NCBI GenBank assembly: GCA_900472605.1
Contig: UCJD01000013.1
Location: 101,703-165,702 of the forward strand
DNA length: 64,000 nt
Reading direction: 5' to 3'
Source of the DNA: Hyphomicrobiales bacterium
GTDB taxonomy: Bacteria > Pseudomonadota > Alphaproteobacteria > Rhizobiales > Rhizobiaceae
This document shows, piece after piece, positions 45,990 to 55,666 of the stretch; position 1 is the stretch's first letter; each line of letters begins with the position of its first letter. The notes beneath the pieces were generated by a model that saw nothing but the letters and a program-made list of their open reading frames with translations, was not told where the DNA came from and searched no databases. The position numbers were made by a program, and so were the translations under genes.

Positions 45990-46775
45990 TTAGAAGAACT
46001 CGTCAAGCATCTGATATCGCAGCATTTTACCGGAATCCAACGACGTGATACCGTAGTTCCGGCAAAAGAGCTCGACGAACGCCTCGCCGAAATTCGCGGC
46101 GAGGCTGCGGCAGGCAAGCGCGATATCTTGGTATCGATCCGCGACACCGAGCCGACCACAATCGATATAGCCGCTGAAGATCTCGCCGGACGCCACGAAG
46201 TTCGGCAGGCAGGCATCGCCATGGGTGACGACCAGATCCTCCCCACCGTCAGGCATCTCGCAAAGCTCCGAATAGAGATCGGCAGCGCTCCGTCCAAGCC
46301 GCGCCTCATCGAAATCCCCCTCGTCCACCAATCCGGACCGCATACGCCGCTCGGCGGCGGCGAGTCGGCGCGACCATTGGTGATTGAACGGGCATGAGGC
46401 AATATCGAGGGAATGCAGCGCGCGCAACGCCGAGGCCAGCATGAACACTCGCGCCTCGACATCAAGCGCTGAATCCGAAGCAAGATCGCGACCCGGCAGG
46501 GCACTCATGAGCAGCCAATCGTAGCCATCGTCGGTGGTGGAAGCGATGATGTCGGGGCACGGAAGGCCCTGGATGGACAGCCACCGCAAGCGCGCCGCCT
46601 CATCTGCCAACTCACTGTAAGAGCTCTGCGCCTCGCGCTTGAGATAGAGAGCGGGCGCGCCTTCTCGCTCAAGCCGGAAAACCTCGGACGGCGACCGCCC
46701 CACGGGATCGCGGTCCCAGGAATAGCCCGCGATGAAGCTGTCCAATGCAACGGGATGAGCCAAGCAAGGCCTCAC
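45990..46775 (-). CDS. APH(3')-II-like aminoglycoside phosphotransferase
   Basis: A protein of about 261 residues resembling APH(3')-II kinases, which phosphorylate the 3'-hydroxyl of kanamycin and neomycin using ATP. Visible family elements are FRLEREGAPALYLKRE (ATP-binding Lys), ELADEAARLRWLSIQGLPCP, DLVVTHGDACLPNFV (catalytic Asp), GYIDCGRLGVADRYQDIALA (DFG-like metal site) and the final LLDEFF-like MLDEFF. I propose the GTG at 46775 as start, because upstream frames run into a separate small gene and the size then matches the family (264). It has its own moderate divergence from clinical enzymes, so activity is untested. Confidence 0.82.
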   Translation of the reverse strand: MRPCLAHPVALDSFIAGYSWDRDPVGRSPSEVFRLEREGAPALYLKREAQSSYSELADEAARLRWLSIQGLPCPDIIASTTDDGYDWLLMSALPGRDLASDSALDVEARVFMLASALRALHSLDIASCPFNHQWSRRLAAAERRMRSGLVDEGDFDEARLGRSAADLYSELCEMPDGGEDLVVTHGDACLPNFVASGEIFSGYIDCGRLGVADRYQDIALACRSLAANFGEAFVELFCRNYGITSLDSGKMLRYQMLDEFF

Positions 46776-46809
46776 GCAATTGAGCCCGCCTCGATCGAGG
46801 CTGTGACGG

Positions 46810-46971
46810 TCAGTGCAATGTTTCGGGCTGCATTTCGCCGTGGAGGATGGAAAGCGCATCCTCGAGCGCAGATACCAGAATGTCGGTCAACTCGTCGCCA
46901 CGGCTTTCGATGATCGCCACCTTGGTGGCTTCGTCCTGCTGTTCGAAGAAGCGCTCGATTTCGTTCGACAT
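46810..46971 (-). CDS. Small acidic protein upstream of the aph-like gene
   Basis: A 53-residue product, MSNEIERFFEQQDEATKVAI at the start and EDALSILHGEMQPETLH at the end, acidic and fully helical by appearance. AGAGGGG lies 8 bases before the ATG at 46971. Its stop is about 34 bases before the proposed aph-like start, on the same strand, so the two may be cotranscribed. It does not match a family I recognise. The coding quality and ribosome-binding site favour a real gene. Confidence 0.6.
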   Translation of the reverse strand: MSNEIERFFEQQDEATKVAIIESRGDELTDILVSALEDALSILHGEMQPETLH

Positions 46972-47144
46972 GTCATTGTCCCCTCTTGTGCCGCTAACAT
47001 CCGGCGATGGGACAAAGCTAGGCGGTCATGCTTGTGTCGGACTGGAGCGGAGGACGATGAACGATTCCGTTTCACTTCGACACAACCAACTTAGCGCATT
47101 TCGAAAACGCTTCCAGACCGTTAAGCAAAACTTCTGTTATTTCC

Positions 47145-48038
47145 CTAACATCCTGCCTCATCACCAGGTGCAATCATCGACGTTATCCACGTGGAAAACA
47201 CCGCCATCGCGGGCATCACGGGGCGCGAGTGCAGCCGCGTCAGCCAGTAGCTGCCCATCGATACCGTGATCGCGAACGGCTGCGACACCAGGCCCGACGC
47301 CAGATAGCGGTCGAACATCTTCGGCGGTGCGAGCCCGACACCGATTCCCTGCTGGATCGCTTCCATCATCGCCAGCGACGTGTCGAAGACGATGCTCTTC
47401 TGCATCGGCCCCGGATGCGATACGCCGGCGGCCTCGAACCACCGCATCCACTCGTCCGGCCTGTAGGAGCGCAAGAGCACCTTGCCCATGAGATCTTCCG
47501 GCCGCTTGAGTTCCTCGGCGAGATCAGGCCTGCAGAGCGCAGACAACGGCGCCTCGAAGAGCCGCGTCGCCTCGGTCGCATGCCATGCCCCGCCGCCGAA
47601 GCGGATGGCGAGATCGAGCCCCTCCGCGGCGAGGTCCACCCGGTTGTTATTGGTGGAGAGCCTCAGGTCGATATAGGGATAGCGCTCCTGGAAGGACGGC
47701 AAGCGCGGCAGCAACCAGCCGACGGCGAAGGTGCCCACCGCACCGACCGTCAGCACCTCGCGCAAATGCCCGTCGCGCAACCGCTCGACCGCGCCCGCCA
47801 TGCGATCGAAGCTGTCGCGCAGCACCGGCAGCAGACCGTCGCCTTCCGCGGTGATCATCAGCCCGCGCGGCAACCGCCGAAACAGCGTCACCCCAAGTTG
47901 GGCCTCAAGAGCGATAACCTGGTGGCTGACGGCAGCCTGCGTAACGTTCAGCTCGATCGCAGCCTTGGTGAAGCTCAAATGCCGCGCCGACGCCTCGAAA
48001 GCCCTGAAGGCGTTCACCGGAAGATATGGCCGAACCAT
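47145..48038 (-). CDS. AmpR-type LysR regulator
   Basis: A 297-residue LysR-type regulator of the AmpR/GcvA group. The N-terminus is PYLPVNAFRAFEASARHLSFTKAAIELNVTQAAVSHQVIALEAQLGVTLFRRLPRGL, the helix-turn-helix typical of AmpR. The effector domain holds LSTNNNRVDLAAEGLDLAIRFG and GIGVGLAPPKMFDRYL. It is divergent from a class D beta-lactamase gene with 106 bases between starts, the classical layout of an inducible beta-lactamase controlled by muropeptide signals. Confidence 0.85.
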   Translation of the reverse strand: MVRPYLPVNAFRAFEASARHLSFTKAAIELNVTQAAVSHQVIALEAQLGVTLFRRLPRGLMITAEGDGLLPVLRDSFDRMAGAVERLRDGHLREVLTVGAVGTFAVGWLLPRLPSFQERYPYIDLRLSTNNNRVDLAAEGLDLAIRFGGGAWHATEATRLFEAPLSALCRPDLAEELKRPEDLMGKVLLRSYRPDEWMRWFEAAGVSHPGPMQKSIVFDTSLAMMEAIQQGIGVGLAPPKMFDRYLASGLVSQPFAITVSMGSYWLTRLHSRPVMPAMAVFSTWITSMIAPGDEAGC

Positions 48039-48144
48039 GATGGAGCCCCAATTTTTCTAATGGCTTCATCTAGTATTGGTCCTTTGTCCCGCGGTCAAAC
48101 GGCTGGTAGCTATCCTGCGAAAGCCACCACGAAAGGGCAATTCC

Positions 48145-48957
48145 ATGCATCTTCGCTCCACCCTGCTTGCCGCCGCAGCGATCGCTGCAATGGCCACGAC
48201 CGCGCAAGCCAAGACAATTTGTACTGTGATCGCCGACGCCAAGACCGGCAACACCATTATCAAGCAGGGCGATTGCGAGGGCCGCGCCACGCCGGCCTCG
48301 ACCTTCAAGCTGGCGCTTAGCGTCATCGGCTATGACAGCGGTTTCCTGAAGGACGAGCACAGCCCGACACTTAACTTTCGCAAGGGAGACCCCGACTGGG
48401 GCGGCGAGAACTGGAAGAAGCCGACGGATGCCGTACGCTGGCTGAAATACTCCGTCGTCTGGTTCTCACAGCGCATCACCCACGCGCTCGGCGAAAAGAC
48501 GCTGCACGACTACGCTACGAAGCTGAACTACGGCAATGCCGATTTCTCCGGCGACAAGGGCAAGAACAACGGCCTGGACCGCGCATGGATCGCCTCGTCG
48601 CTGAAGATATCGCCGCTGGAACAGGCGGCGTTCCTCAGCAAGCTGGTGAACCGGCAGCTTCCCGTCAGTGAGCATGCGATGGAGATGACCATGAAGGTCG
48701 CCGAGAAGACCGAGCTGCCGGATGGCTGGTCGGTGCAGGGCAAGACCGGAATGGCCTATCCGAGACTGCCCGATTACACATTCGATGAAGAGCACCCCTG
48801 GGGCTGGTTCGTCGGCTGGGCGACGAAGGGCGATCGGACCGTGGTCTTCGCCCGCCTGATCCAGGACGACAAGAAGACCGAAGGCACGGCAGGCGTTCGC
48901 GCCCGCGACGCCCTCTTCACCGAATTGCCGTCTCTGCTCGAGAATACCGGAAAATAG
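48145..48957 (+). CDS. Class D (OXA-type) beta-lactamase
   Basis: A 270-residue secreted serine beta-lactamase. The signal peptide ends near AQA (residue 22). Class D motifs are present: STFK with active-site Ser52, SVV at 103-105, YGN at 129-131 and KTG at 200-202. WVASSLKISPLEQ-like sequence (IASSLKISPLEQAAFL) follows the YGN box, as in OXA enzymes. AAAGGG precedes the ATG at 48145. It should hydrolyse penicillins; the spectrum cannot be predicted. It is divergent from an AmpR-type regulator. Confidence 0.9.
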   Translation: MHLRSTLLAAAAIAAMATTAQAKTICTVIADAKTGNTIIKQGDCEGRATPASTFKLALSVIGYDSGFLKDEHSPTLNFRKGDPDWGGENWKKPTDAVRWLKYSVVWFSQRITHALGEKTLHDYATKLNYGNADFSGDKGKNNGLDRAWIASSLKISPLEQAAFLSKLVNRQLPVSEHAMEMTMKVAEKTELPDGWSVQGKTGMAYPRLPDYTFDEEHPWGWFVGWATKGDRTVVFARLIQDDKKTEGTAGVRARDALFTELPSLLENTGK

Positions 48958-49004
48958 GCCGCAATGACGGTTCGCCGGGCGCCAAAAGGCGCCCGCATCC
49001 CCAG

Positions 49005-50267
49005 TCAGAACTCCGGGAACCCACGGCTGCGCCACTGCGACTTCGGGATCGCGGCGCCGACGTCATAGGCGAACGACAGGACCTTGGTGCCTTCGGTATC
49101 GACCTCGCAGCGGAAGCTCATATCGTACCAGCGCGCACTCGCGCGGAACGCACCGCGCTTGATCTCCAGAACATTGCCCTGCTGCAGGCGATAGGATGGC
49201 AGGAGCTCCGGCCGGAACCCCTGTGGCGAGTGCCTGAGCTGCTCGCGCAGTTCCGTCGTGCAGAGCTCGGCGACACGCATGCCGCGCGGCATGCCGTCGA
49301 TCGCCGTCCGCGCCACGGCACCGCCCGTGTCGTTCTGCGAATAGAGCTTCTTCACCTTGGTGAGTGGATCGGCCGTCGGCGCGGCCGTGGCGGCGGGATC
49401 CGCCTTGGCGATCTCCGTCGGCTTGGCCTGCGTGATTTCGGTGGTCACCACGCCGGTTGCCTCGGCAGGCGGTCCGTTGTTTTCCTGATGCGCGTCGGCG
49501 ACATCGACCTGCGGCAGATTGATGTCGGCAGGCATCGGCTTGGCCGGCGGCTTGTCGTCGGCATTGGGCTTTCCTGCCGATGCGGGATCATCCGTCGGCT
49601 TTTCCGCATCAGGCGCGCCTGCAGGCTTGCCCGCTTCGGTCGAAGCGTCACCATCCTCGGCCTTCCTCGGGCCACTCGCCTTGTCGCCAAATTCGAAGAC
49701 AGGGCGCAGCGGCTGGATCGGCTGCGGCTTGCCGTCGGGGCCCTTCGGCTGCTGATCCGCCTTTGCCTGTTCTGCCGGATCAGGCTTCGGCGGCTCCTCG
49801 GCCTTCTTCTCCTCGGGCGGCTTTTCTTCCGGAGGCTTTTCAGGCGGTGGTGGCGGCGGCTTCTCTTCAGGCGGCTTGGGCGCTTCGGGCGGCTTTGGCG
49901 GCGGCGGTGGCGGTTCGGCCTTGGCCTCCTCCTTCTTTGGCTCCGGTGGCTTCTGCTCGGCCTTCTTTTCTTCCGGCTTCTTTTCGTCGGCGGGCTTTTC
50001 GGCCGCCGCCGGCGGCTCGGGTTTCTTCTCCTCGGGCTTCGGCTCTTCCGGCACCTTTAGCGCAGCCTGCTCCTCAGGCTTCTTCTCTTCAGGCTTCTTC
50101 TCTTCCGGCGGTGGCACCATCTCGACATTCACCGTCTCCTCCTGAGGCGGCGGCGTCGGCTGCGGCAGCTTGATCAGAAAGCCGGCAACGACGACAATAT
50201 GAAGCAGCACCGAGGCGATGACGCCCAAGCCGAACACTCCCAATTGCTTTTCCGTTGCCTTGGCCAT
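49005..50267 (-). CDS. TonB-like DUF930 protein with long Pro/Glu/Lys linker
   Basis: A 420-residue inner-membrane-anchored protein. One N-terminal helix (LGVFGLGVIASVLLHIVVVAGFLI) is followed by a periplasm-spanning low-complexity region of about 250 residues with repeats of PEEKKPEEKK, PPPPPPKPPEAPKPPEEK and similar, as in TonB/TolA. The C-terminal globular domain (about residues 310-420; MRVAELCTTELREQLRH, ending AIPKSQWRSRGFPEF) matches DUF930. The start is a Met two codons inside a GTG. A structural or transport role across the envelope is likely; TonB function itself is not shown. Confidence 0.8.
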   Translation of the reverse strand: MAKATEKQLGVFGLGVIASVLLHIVVVAGFLIKLPQPTPPPQEETVNVEMVPPPEEKKPEEKKPEEQAALKVPEEPKPEEKKPEPPAAAEKPADEKKPEEKKAEQKPPEPKKEEAKAEPPPPPPKPPEAPKPPEEKPPPPPPEKPPEEKPPEEKKAEEPPKPDPAEQAKADQQPKGPDGKPQPIQPLRPVFEFGDKASGPRKAEDGDASTEAGKPAGAPDAEKPTDDPASAGKPNADDKPPAKPMPADINLPQVDVADAHQENNGPPAEATGVVTTEITQAKPTEIAKADPAATAAPTADPLTKVKKLYSQNDTGGAVARTAIDGMPRGMRVAELCTTELREQLRHSPQGFRPELLPSYRLQQGNVLEIKRGAFRASARWYDMSFRCEVDTEGTKVLSFAYDVGAAIPKSQWRSRGFPEF

Positions 50268-50410
50268 ACCCACGCGATGCTGAACGACAAGTTGTCGATG
50301 TGGCCTTTTAAGAAGGCATCATCAAGCCTTAAAGGCAAAAAACACGGGTCACCTGACGAGGGCGTGAACGTCAGGACACGCAATCCCCAGTCACACCCCA
50401 TCATAAACGA

Positions 50411-50439
50411 GAAAAGCCGGACCCAGGGCCCGGCTTTTC
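50411..50439. terminator. Bidirectional terminator downstream of rpoD
   Basis: GAAAAGCCGG (50411-50420) and CCGGCTTTTC (50430-50439) form a 10-bp stem with a 9-base loop. The four-T run within each arm edge fits termination in both directions. It begins 21 bases after the rpoD stop on the minus strand. Confidence 0.85.
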
Positions 50440-50459
50440 GAATCACATATGTCCGCGAC

Positions 50460-52514
50460 TTAGCTGTCGAGGAACGACCGCAGCTTACGCGAGCGGCTCG
50501 GGTGCTTCAGCTTGCGCAGCGCCTTAGCCTCGATCTGGCGGATACGTTCGCGGGTAACCGAGAACTGCTGGCCGACTTCTTCAAGCGTATGGTCGGTGTT
50601 CATGCCGATACCGAAGCGCATGCGAAGAACACGTTCCTCGCGCGGCGTCAGCGAAGCCAGAACGCGGGTCGTCGTTTCGCGCAGGTTCGCCTGAATGGCC
50701 GCATCGATCGGCAGCAGCGCGTTCTTGTCCTCGATGAAATCGCCGAGGTGCGAATCTTCTTCGTCACCGACTGGCGTTTCGAGCGAGATCGGCTCCTTGG
50801 CGATCTTCAGGACTTTGCGGACCTTTTCGAGCGGCATGGCGAGCTTTTCGGCCAGTTCTTCCGGGGTCGGTTCGCGGCCGATCTCGTGCAGCATCTGGCG
50901 CGAGGTACGAACGATCTTGTTGATCGTTTCGATCATGTGCACAGGAATACGGATCGTGCGGGCCTGGTCGGCGATCGAACGGGTGATCGCCTGACGGATC
51001 CACCAGGTCGCATAGGTCGAGAACTTGTAACCACGGCGGTATTCGAACTTGTCGACTGCCTTCATCAGGCCGATATTGCCTTCCTGAATGAGGTCGAGGA
51101 ACTGCAGACCGCGGTTCGTGTACTTCTTGGCGATGGAGATGACGAGGCGAAGGTTCGCTTCGACCATTTCCTTCTTGGCGATACGCGCTTCGCGCTCGCC
51201 CTTTTGGACCATCGACACGATGCGACGGAATTCGGCAATCGAGATGCCGGTTTCCGTTGCAAGGTTCTGGATCTCCTGGCGGATGTCGCGGATCGTGGTG
51301 TTTTCGCCCTTGGCGAATTCCTTCCAGCCGCGCGCAGCCAGATTGGCGATCGACTTCATCCAGTTCGGATCGAGCTCGGCGCCCTGGTACTGTTCGAGGA
51401 ACGAGTCACGCTTGACGCCGTAAGATTCGGCCAGACGCAGCAGGCGGCCTTCGTTCTGCATCAGTCGCTTGGAGATGTCGTAGAGCTGCTCGACGAGGGC
51501 GTCGACGCGGTTCTGGTTCAGCGACAGAGACTTGACGGCCTTGATGAGCTCATCCTTGAGTTCCTTGTAGCGGCGCTCCTGGGCAGATGACAGCGTGCCG
51601 GTCGCAGCGAGACGCTGCTCGACCTGCTGATCCTGCAGCTTGCGCAGCTTCTTGTAGGTCTCGGCGATGATGTCGAGCGTTTCCATGACCTGTGGGCGCA
51701 GTTCCGCTTCCATGGCGGCCAGCGACAGGTTGGATTCGTCCTCGTCCTCTTCTTCCTCTTCCGGAGGCAGGCCCTCGCCGCCGACATTGGTGATGTCGTC
51801 GTCGCCCGAACGGGTGCGGCGGGTCTTTTCCTTCTCTTCGGCGGCCTTGCGGTCGGCCTCGATCTTCTCGGGGCTCTGGAACTGCGGCGCAGCCTTGGCC
51901 TCGGGACCGGAATAGGTCGTTTCGAGATCGATGATCTCGCGCAGCAAGGTCGTGCCTTCGTTGAGTTCGTCGCGCCAGATGATGATCGCCTGGAAGGTGA
52001 GCGGGCTCTCGCAGAGACCACCGATCATCGTTTCGCGGCCAGCCTCGATGCGCTTCGCGATGGCGATTTCGCCCTCGCGCGACAGAAGCTCCACCGAACC
52101 CATTTCGCGCAGATACATGCGCACGGGGTCGTCGGTACGATCGGTCGGCTCTTTCTTCTTGGCGGTCGCAAGTGCGGTGCCGCTGGAGGGAGCGAGCTCG
52201 CCGCCTTCGCTTTCGTCGTCGGAGCTGGAATCGTCGTCGCCGCCGTCGTTGCCGCTGGCCTCTTCCGCTTCCTCATCCTCGATGACGTTGATGCCCATGT
52301 CCGACAGCATCGACATCGTGTCTTCGATCTGTTCGGATGTCACTTCCTCGGACGGAAGAACGGCATTGAGCTCGTCCATCGTCACATAGCCGCGCTTCTT
52401 GGCGGCCTTGATCATTTTCTTGACCGCGTCATCGGAAAGATCGAGAAGAGGGCCGTCGGTGCCGCCGTCGCGTTCGACTTCCGCTTCTTCGTTCTCTTTG
52501 ACCTTCGTTGCCAT
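50460..52514 (-). CDS. rpoD: RNA polymerase primary sigma factor RpoD
   Basis: A 684-residue housekeeping sigma-70. It shows region 1.1 ([21 protein letters not shown]), a long acidic insert ([17 protein letters not shown]), and region 1.2/2 ([22 protein letters not shown]). Region 2.4 is [21 protein letters not shown]; region 3 is [17 protein letters not shown]; region 4.2 is [26 protein letters not shown]. The ATG at 52514 is chosen because an upstream in-frame ATG at 52544 gives [10 protein letters not shown], which is not family-like. AGGAAGG lies upstream. It is transcribed in the same direction as dnaG but about 5.8 kb away. Confidence 0.97.
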   Translation of the reverse strand: MATKVKENEEAEVERDGGTDGPLLDLSDDAVKKMIKAAKKRGYVTMDELNAVLPSEEVTSEQIEDTMSMLSDMGINVIEDEEAEEASGNDGGDDDSSSDDESEGGELAPSSGTALATAKKKEPTDRTDDPVRMYLREMGSVELLSREGEIAIAKRIEAGRETMIGGLCESPLTFQAIIIWRDELNEGTTLLREIIDLETTYSGPEAKAAPQFQSPEKIEADRKAAEEKEKTRRTRSGDDDITNVGGEGLPPEEEEEDEDESNLSLAAMEAELRPQVMETLDIIAETYKKLRKLQDQQVEQRLAATGTLSSAQERRYKELKDELIKAVKSLSLNQNRVDALVEQLYDISKRLMQNEGRLLRLAESYGVKRDSFLEQYQGAELDPNWMKSIANLAARGWKEFAKGENTTIRDIRQEIQNLATETGISIAEFRRIVSMVQKGEREARIAKKEMVEANLRLVISIAKKYTNRGLQFLDLIQEGNIGLMKAVDKFEYRRGYKFSTYATWWIRQAITRSIADQARTIRIPVHMIETINKIVRTSRQMLHEIGREPTPEELAEKLAMPLEKVRKVLKIAKEPISLETPVGDEEDSHLGDFIEDKNALLPIDAAIQANLRETTTRVLASLTPREERVLRMRFGIGMNTDHTLEEVGQQFSVTRERIRQIEAKALRKLKHPSRSRKLRSFLDS

Positions 52515-52987
52515 GTATATCGTCGCCTTCCTGACGCTATTCAAACTCGCTGCGGTAAAACGGCCCTATCAAAGCCGGCGCGCCGCAAACGGCCGTCTCG
52601 AATCACCTGATCCCAAATAACGGGATGACATTTAATGCCTGATTAACCACGATTGCCGGCGCCGGACGACAGAGCTCATATGTCACCAAATGTCCGGCCA
52701 TGGTTGTGCGATCTGCCCTTGACCCAGTTCACCGCTATTCAAGTCGAACGGTGATTCCCACAATTTTAGTTCTCGTCAAGCTTTTCCAGCAAAAAAGCGC
52801 GAGAAAACTTGGAAAAGGCCTTATCCACAGGCCACAAGCCGCAGAAGCGGTTGCCAAGCATAGATAGGATGTCACCACGGGAAGACAAGAGCGTGCGACA
52901 TTCTTCTGAAACGGCCAGTTGTCGCACACATCGCACACACCTCCCCCGCTGCGATCTGCGCCCACGCTAAGGCCCCGGACCGTCGGG
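52515..52987. other. rpoD upstream region with a DnaA box
   Basis: 473 bases without a supported gene. They must contain the rpoD promoter(s). A perfect DnaA box TTATCCACA lies at 52821-52829 inside a GGCCT/AGGCC hairpin-like context (52817-52833). No convincing coding frame or terminator is seen. Confidence 0.5.
52821..52829 (+). promoter_or_regulatory. DnaA box
   Basis: TTATCCACA is an exact match to the DnaA consensus. It is about 300 bases upstream of rpoD. One box alone does not make an origin; it could allow DnaA-linked control of rpoD, or be coincidental. Confidence 0.45.
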
Positions 52988-53335
52988 TTAATGCGACTTG
53001 CCGTCCCATGGCTGGATTTCGATCGTCGCAAGATCGACGGCGGGCACGCAACGCAGATTGATGCAGGCCATCTCTGTGCCATCGGGCATCTTGCCCTCGC
53101 TGAACGGGCCGACGCCGCAATTGCTGCAGAAGTGATGCTGGATCACGTGGGTGTTGAATGTGTAGGTCGACAAGGCCTCACGGGGCGTCTTCAAGCTGAA
53201 CTTGTCGCGCGGCACGAAAGCGAGCAACCCGCCACGACGCCGGCAGAGCGAACAATTGCAGTCGATGGCGGACGTAAAGTCGCCCTCGACATCGAAAGCG
53301 ATCTGGCCGCAGTGGCAGCTTCCTTCATACATCAT
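52988..53335 (-). CDS. GFA family (glutathione-dependent formaldehyde-activating-like) protein
   Basis: A 115-residue zinc-binding protein with the GFA fold. The Cys ligands are visible in EGSCHCGQIAFDVEG, DCNCSLCRRRGGLLAFVP and HHFCSNCGVGPFSEG. Despite the name, most family members have no proven formaldehyde role. Its start is 15 bases from the tdh stop on the same strand, so it may be the last gene of a kbl-tdh-gfa unit. GGGAGGAG precedes the ATG. Confidence 0.88.
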   Translation of the reverse strand: MMYEGSCHCGQIAFDVEGDFTSAIDCNCSLCRRRGGLLAFVPRDKFSLKTPREALSTYTFNTHVIQHHFCSNCGVGPFSEGKMPDGTEMACINLRCVPAVDLATIEIQPWDGKSH

Positions 53336-53350
53336 GTCATTCTCCTCCCA

Positions 53351-54385
53351 TTACCAGTCCATCACCACCTTGCCTGAGTTACCCGACCGCATCGCCTCGA
53401 AGCCCTCGCGGAAATCGTCGATGCCGATGCGGTGGGTAATGACCGGAGCAAGATCCAATCCACCCTGCACGAAGGCGATCATCTTGTACCAGGTCTCGAA
53501 CATCTCACGCCCATAGATACCCTTGAGATTGAGCATCTTGAAGATCACCTTGTTCCAGTCGATCTCGAAACCGGCAGGTGCGATGCCGAGAATGGCGATC
53601 TTGCCGCCATTGTTCATCTTGTCGATCATGTCGCGAAAGGCGGGCGCCGCGCCCGACATCTCCAGCCCGACATCGAAGCCCTCGGTCATGCCGATCGAGG
53701 TCATCACATCGGAAAGGCTTTCCTTCGACGCATCGACGACATGATCGATCCCGAGCTTGCGCGCGAGATCGAGCCGATGCGGATTGATATCGGTGATAAC
53801 AACCTTTCGCGCGCCCGACCGCTTGGCGACCAACGCTCCCATGATGCCGATCGGCCCCGCCCCGGTGACCAGCACGTCCTCGCCGACGAGATCAAACGAC
53901 AGCGCGGTGTGGACGGCGTTGCCGAACGGATCGAAGATCGCCGCGATCTCATCGGGGATATCGTCGGGGATCGGCACGACATTGGCTTCGGGAATGCAGA
54001 CGAATTCGCCGAAGGAGCCTGGCCGGTTGACGCCGACACCGAGCGTGTTGCGACATAGATGCCCGCGCCCGGCCCGGCAGTTGCGGCACTTGCCGCAGAC
54101 GATGTGCCCCTCGCCCGAGACACGCTCGCCGACGTGATATTTGGTGACTGCCGAGCCGACCTCTGCGATCACGCCGCAGAACTCATGCCCGACCACCATC
54201 GGCACAGGAATGGTCTTCTGCGCCCACTGGTCCCAGTTCCAGATATGCACGTCGGTGCCGCAGATCGCCGACTTCCTGACCTTGATCAGCACATCGTTCG
54301 GCCCGACCTCGGGCACCGGCACCTGCTCCATCCACAACCCTACCTCGGGCTTCGACTTCACCAGCGCCTTCATCATGTTCGACAT
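53351..54385 (-). CDS. tdh: L-threonine 3-dehydrogenase
   Basis: A 344-residue zinc-dependent medium-chain dehydrogenase oxidising threonine to 2-amino-3-oxobutyrate with NAD. Catalytic zinc residues lie in [16 protein letters not shown] and [10 protein letters not shown]; the structural zinc Cys cluster is [15 protein letters not shown]. The Rossmann motif is [11 protein letters not shown]. The signature [15 protein letters not shown] is tdh-specific. The start lies 21 bases after the kbl stop, forming the threonine-to-glycine pathway pair. Confidence 0.95.
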   Translation of the reverse strand: MSNMMKALVKSKPEVGLWMEQVPVPEVGPNDVLIKVRKSAICGTDVHIWNWDQWAQKTIPVPMVVGHEFCGVIAEVGSAVTKYHVGERVSGEGHIVCGKCRNCRAGRGHLCRNTLGVGVNRPGSFGEFVCIPEANVVPIPDDIPDEIAAIFDPFGNAVHTALSFDLVGEDVLVTGAGPIGIMGALVAKRSGARKVVITDINPHRLDLARKLGIDHVVDASKESLSDVMTSIGMTEGFDVGLEMSGAAPAFRDMIDKMNNGGKIAILGIAPAGFEIDWNKVIFKMLNLKGIYGREMFETWYKMIAFVQGGLDLAPVITHRIGIDDFREGFEAMRSGNSGKVVMDW

Positions 54386-54406
54386 TGTCCTGCTCTCCCA
54401 AAGCGT

Positions 54407-55594
54407 TCAAATGACTCCGAGTTCCCGCCCGACCTCGGCAAACGCCGCGATCACCCGCTCGACATCCGCGCGCGAATGCGCTGCCGACATCTGCGTGCGG
54501 ATGCGCGCCTGTCCCTTCGGCACCACGGGGAAAGAAAACCCGATGACGTAGACGCCCTTCTTTAGCATCAGCGCCGCCATATCCTGCGCCAGCTTCGCAT
54601 CGCCAAGCATGACGGGAATGATCGGATGCCCCTCGCCCGCCAGCGTGAAGCCGAGCTTCGTCATCTCCGCGCGAAACAACGCGGCATTCGAAGACAGTCG
54701 CTCGCGCAGTGCATCGCCATGGTCGATCAGGTCGAAGACCTTGAGAGATGCGGCGGCGATCACGGGCGCCAGCGTGTTCGAAAACAGGTAGGGCCGCGAC
54801 CGCTGCCGCAGCCACTCCACCACCTCGGCCTTCGCTGACGTATAGCCGCCCGAAGCACCGCCGAGCGCCTTGCCGAGCGTGCCGGTGATGATATCGACCC
54901 GCCCCTCGACACCGCAATGCTCGACCGAGCCACAGCCATGCTTGCCGACGAAGCCCACGGCATGGCTGTCGTCCACCATGACCATCGCACCATACTTTTC
55001 GGCGAGATCGCAAACGCCCTGAAGGTTGGCGATGATCCCGTCCATGGAGAACACGCCATCGGTAGCGATCAGCTTGAACCGGCTGCCCTCGGCTTTCTTC
55101 AACTCCTCCTCGAGCGCGGCCATGTCGTTGTTGGCGTAACGGAACCGCTTGGCCTTGGAGAGACGCACGCCGTCGATGATCGAGGCATGGTTCAGCGCAT
55201 CGGAGATGATCGCATCCTCTTCGCCAAGCAGCGTCTCGAACAGCCCGCCATTGGCGTCGAAGCAGGAGGAATAGAGGATCGTGTCCTCCATTCCGAGAAA
55301 TGACGAAATCCGCGCCTCGAGCTGCTTGTGCTCCTCCTGCGTGCCGCAAATGAAACGCACCGAGGCCATGCCATAACCATAGCGATCGAGCGCCTTTTTG
55401 CCGGCTTCCGCCAGCTCCGCGTTATCGGCGAGGCCGAGATAGTTGTTGGCACAGAAGTTGAGCACCCGCTCGCCTGATGCAATGGCGATCTCGCCTGCCT
55501 GTTTCGAGGTGATGACGCGCTCGGCCTTGTAGAGCCCAGCATCCTTGAGGCCGGCCAGTTCGGTGCGCAGGTGGGAGAGAAATTGCGAGGTCAT
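54407..55594 (-). CDS. kbl: Glycine C-acetyltransferase (2-amino-3-ketobutyrate CoA ligase)
   Basis: A 395-residue alpha-oxoamine synthase that splits 2-amino-3-oxobutyrate with CoA into glycine and acetyl-CoA. PLP-binding elements are [31 protein letters not shown] motif ([14 protein letters not shown]), [15 protein letters not shown] and the Schiff-base lysine in [17 protein letters not shown]. It precedes tdh and completes the threonine degradation pathway. Confidence 0.95.
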   Translation of the reverse strand: MTSQFLSHLRTELAGLKDAGLYKAERVITSKQAGEIAIASGERVLNFCANNYLGLADNAELAEAGKKALDRYGYGMASVRFICGTQEEHKQLEARISSFLGMEDTILYSSCFDANGGLFETLLGEEDAIISDALNHASIIDGVRLSKAKRFRYANNDMAALEEELKKAEGSRFKLIATDGVFSMDGIIANLQGVCDLAEKYGAMVMVDDSHAVGFVGKHGCGSVEHCGVEGRVDIITGTLGKALGGASGGYTSAKAEVVEWLRQRSRPYLFSNTLAPVIAAASLKVFDLIDHGDALRERLSSNAALFRAEMTKLGFTLAGEGHPIIPVMLGDAKLAQDMAALMLKKGVYVIGFSFPVVPKGQARIRTQMSAAHSRADVERVIAAFAEVGRELGVI

Positions 55595-55666
55595 TGGATG
55601 GCCCTTCTATCGTATGTCCCGGTGTTGCCGGACTAGCATATTGCCGAACATTTGTCTTGCCGGCGC

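Noticed and set aside
47182..47190. TTATCCACG, similar to a DnaA box
   Set aside because: It lies inside the C-terminal coding region of the AmpR-type regulator and has a mismatch at the last base.
49700..50130. Repeated short G/C-rich units resembling a tandem DNA repeat or CRISPR
   Set aside because: The units are irregular and explained by the Pro/Glu/Lys-rich coding sequence of the DUF930 protein; there are no uniform repeats with spacers.
50199..51590. 463-codon plus-strand frame
   Set aside because: Antisense to rpoD and the end of the DUF930 gene; no family features.
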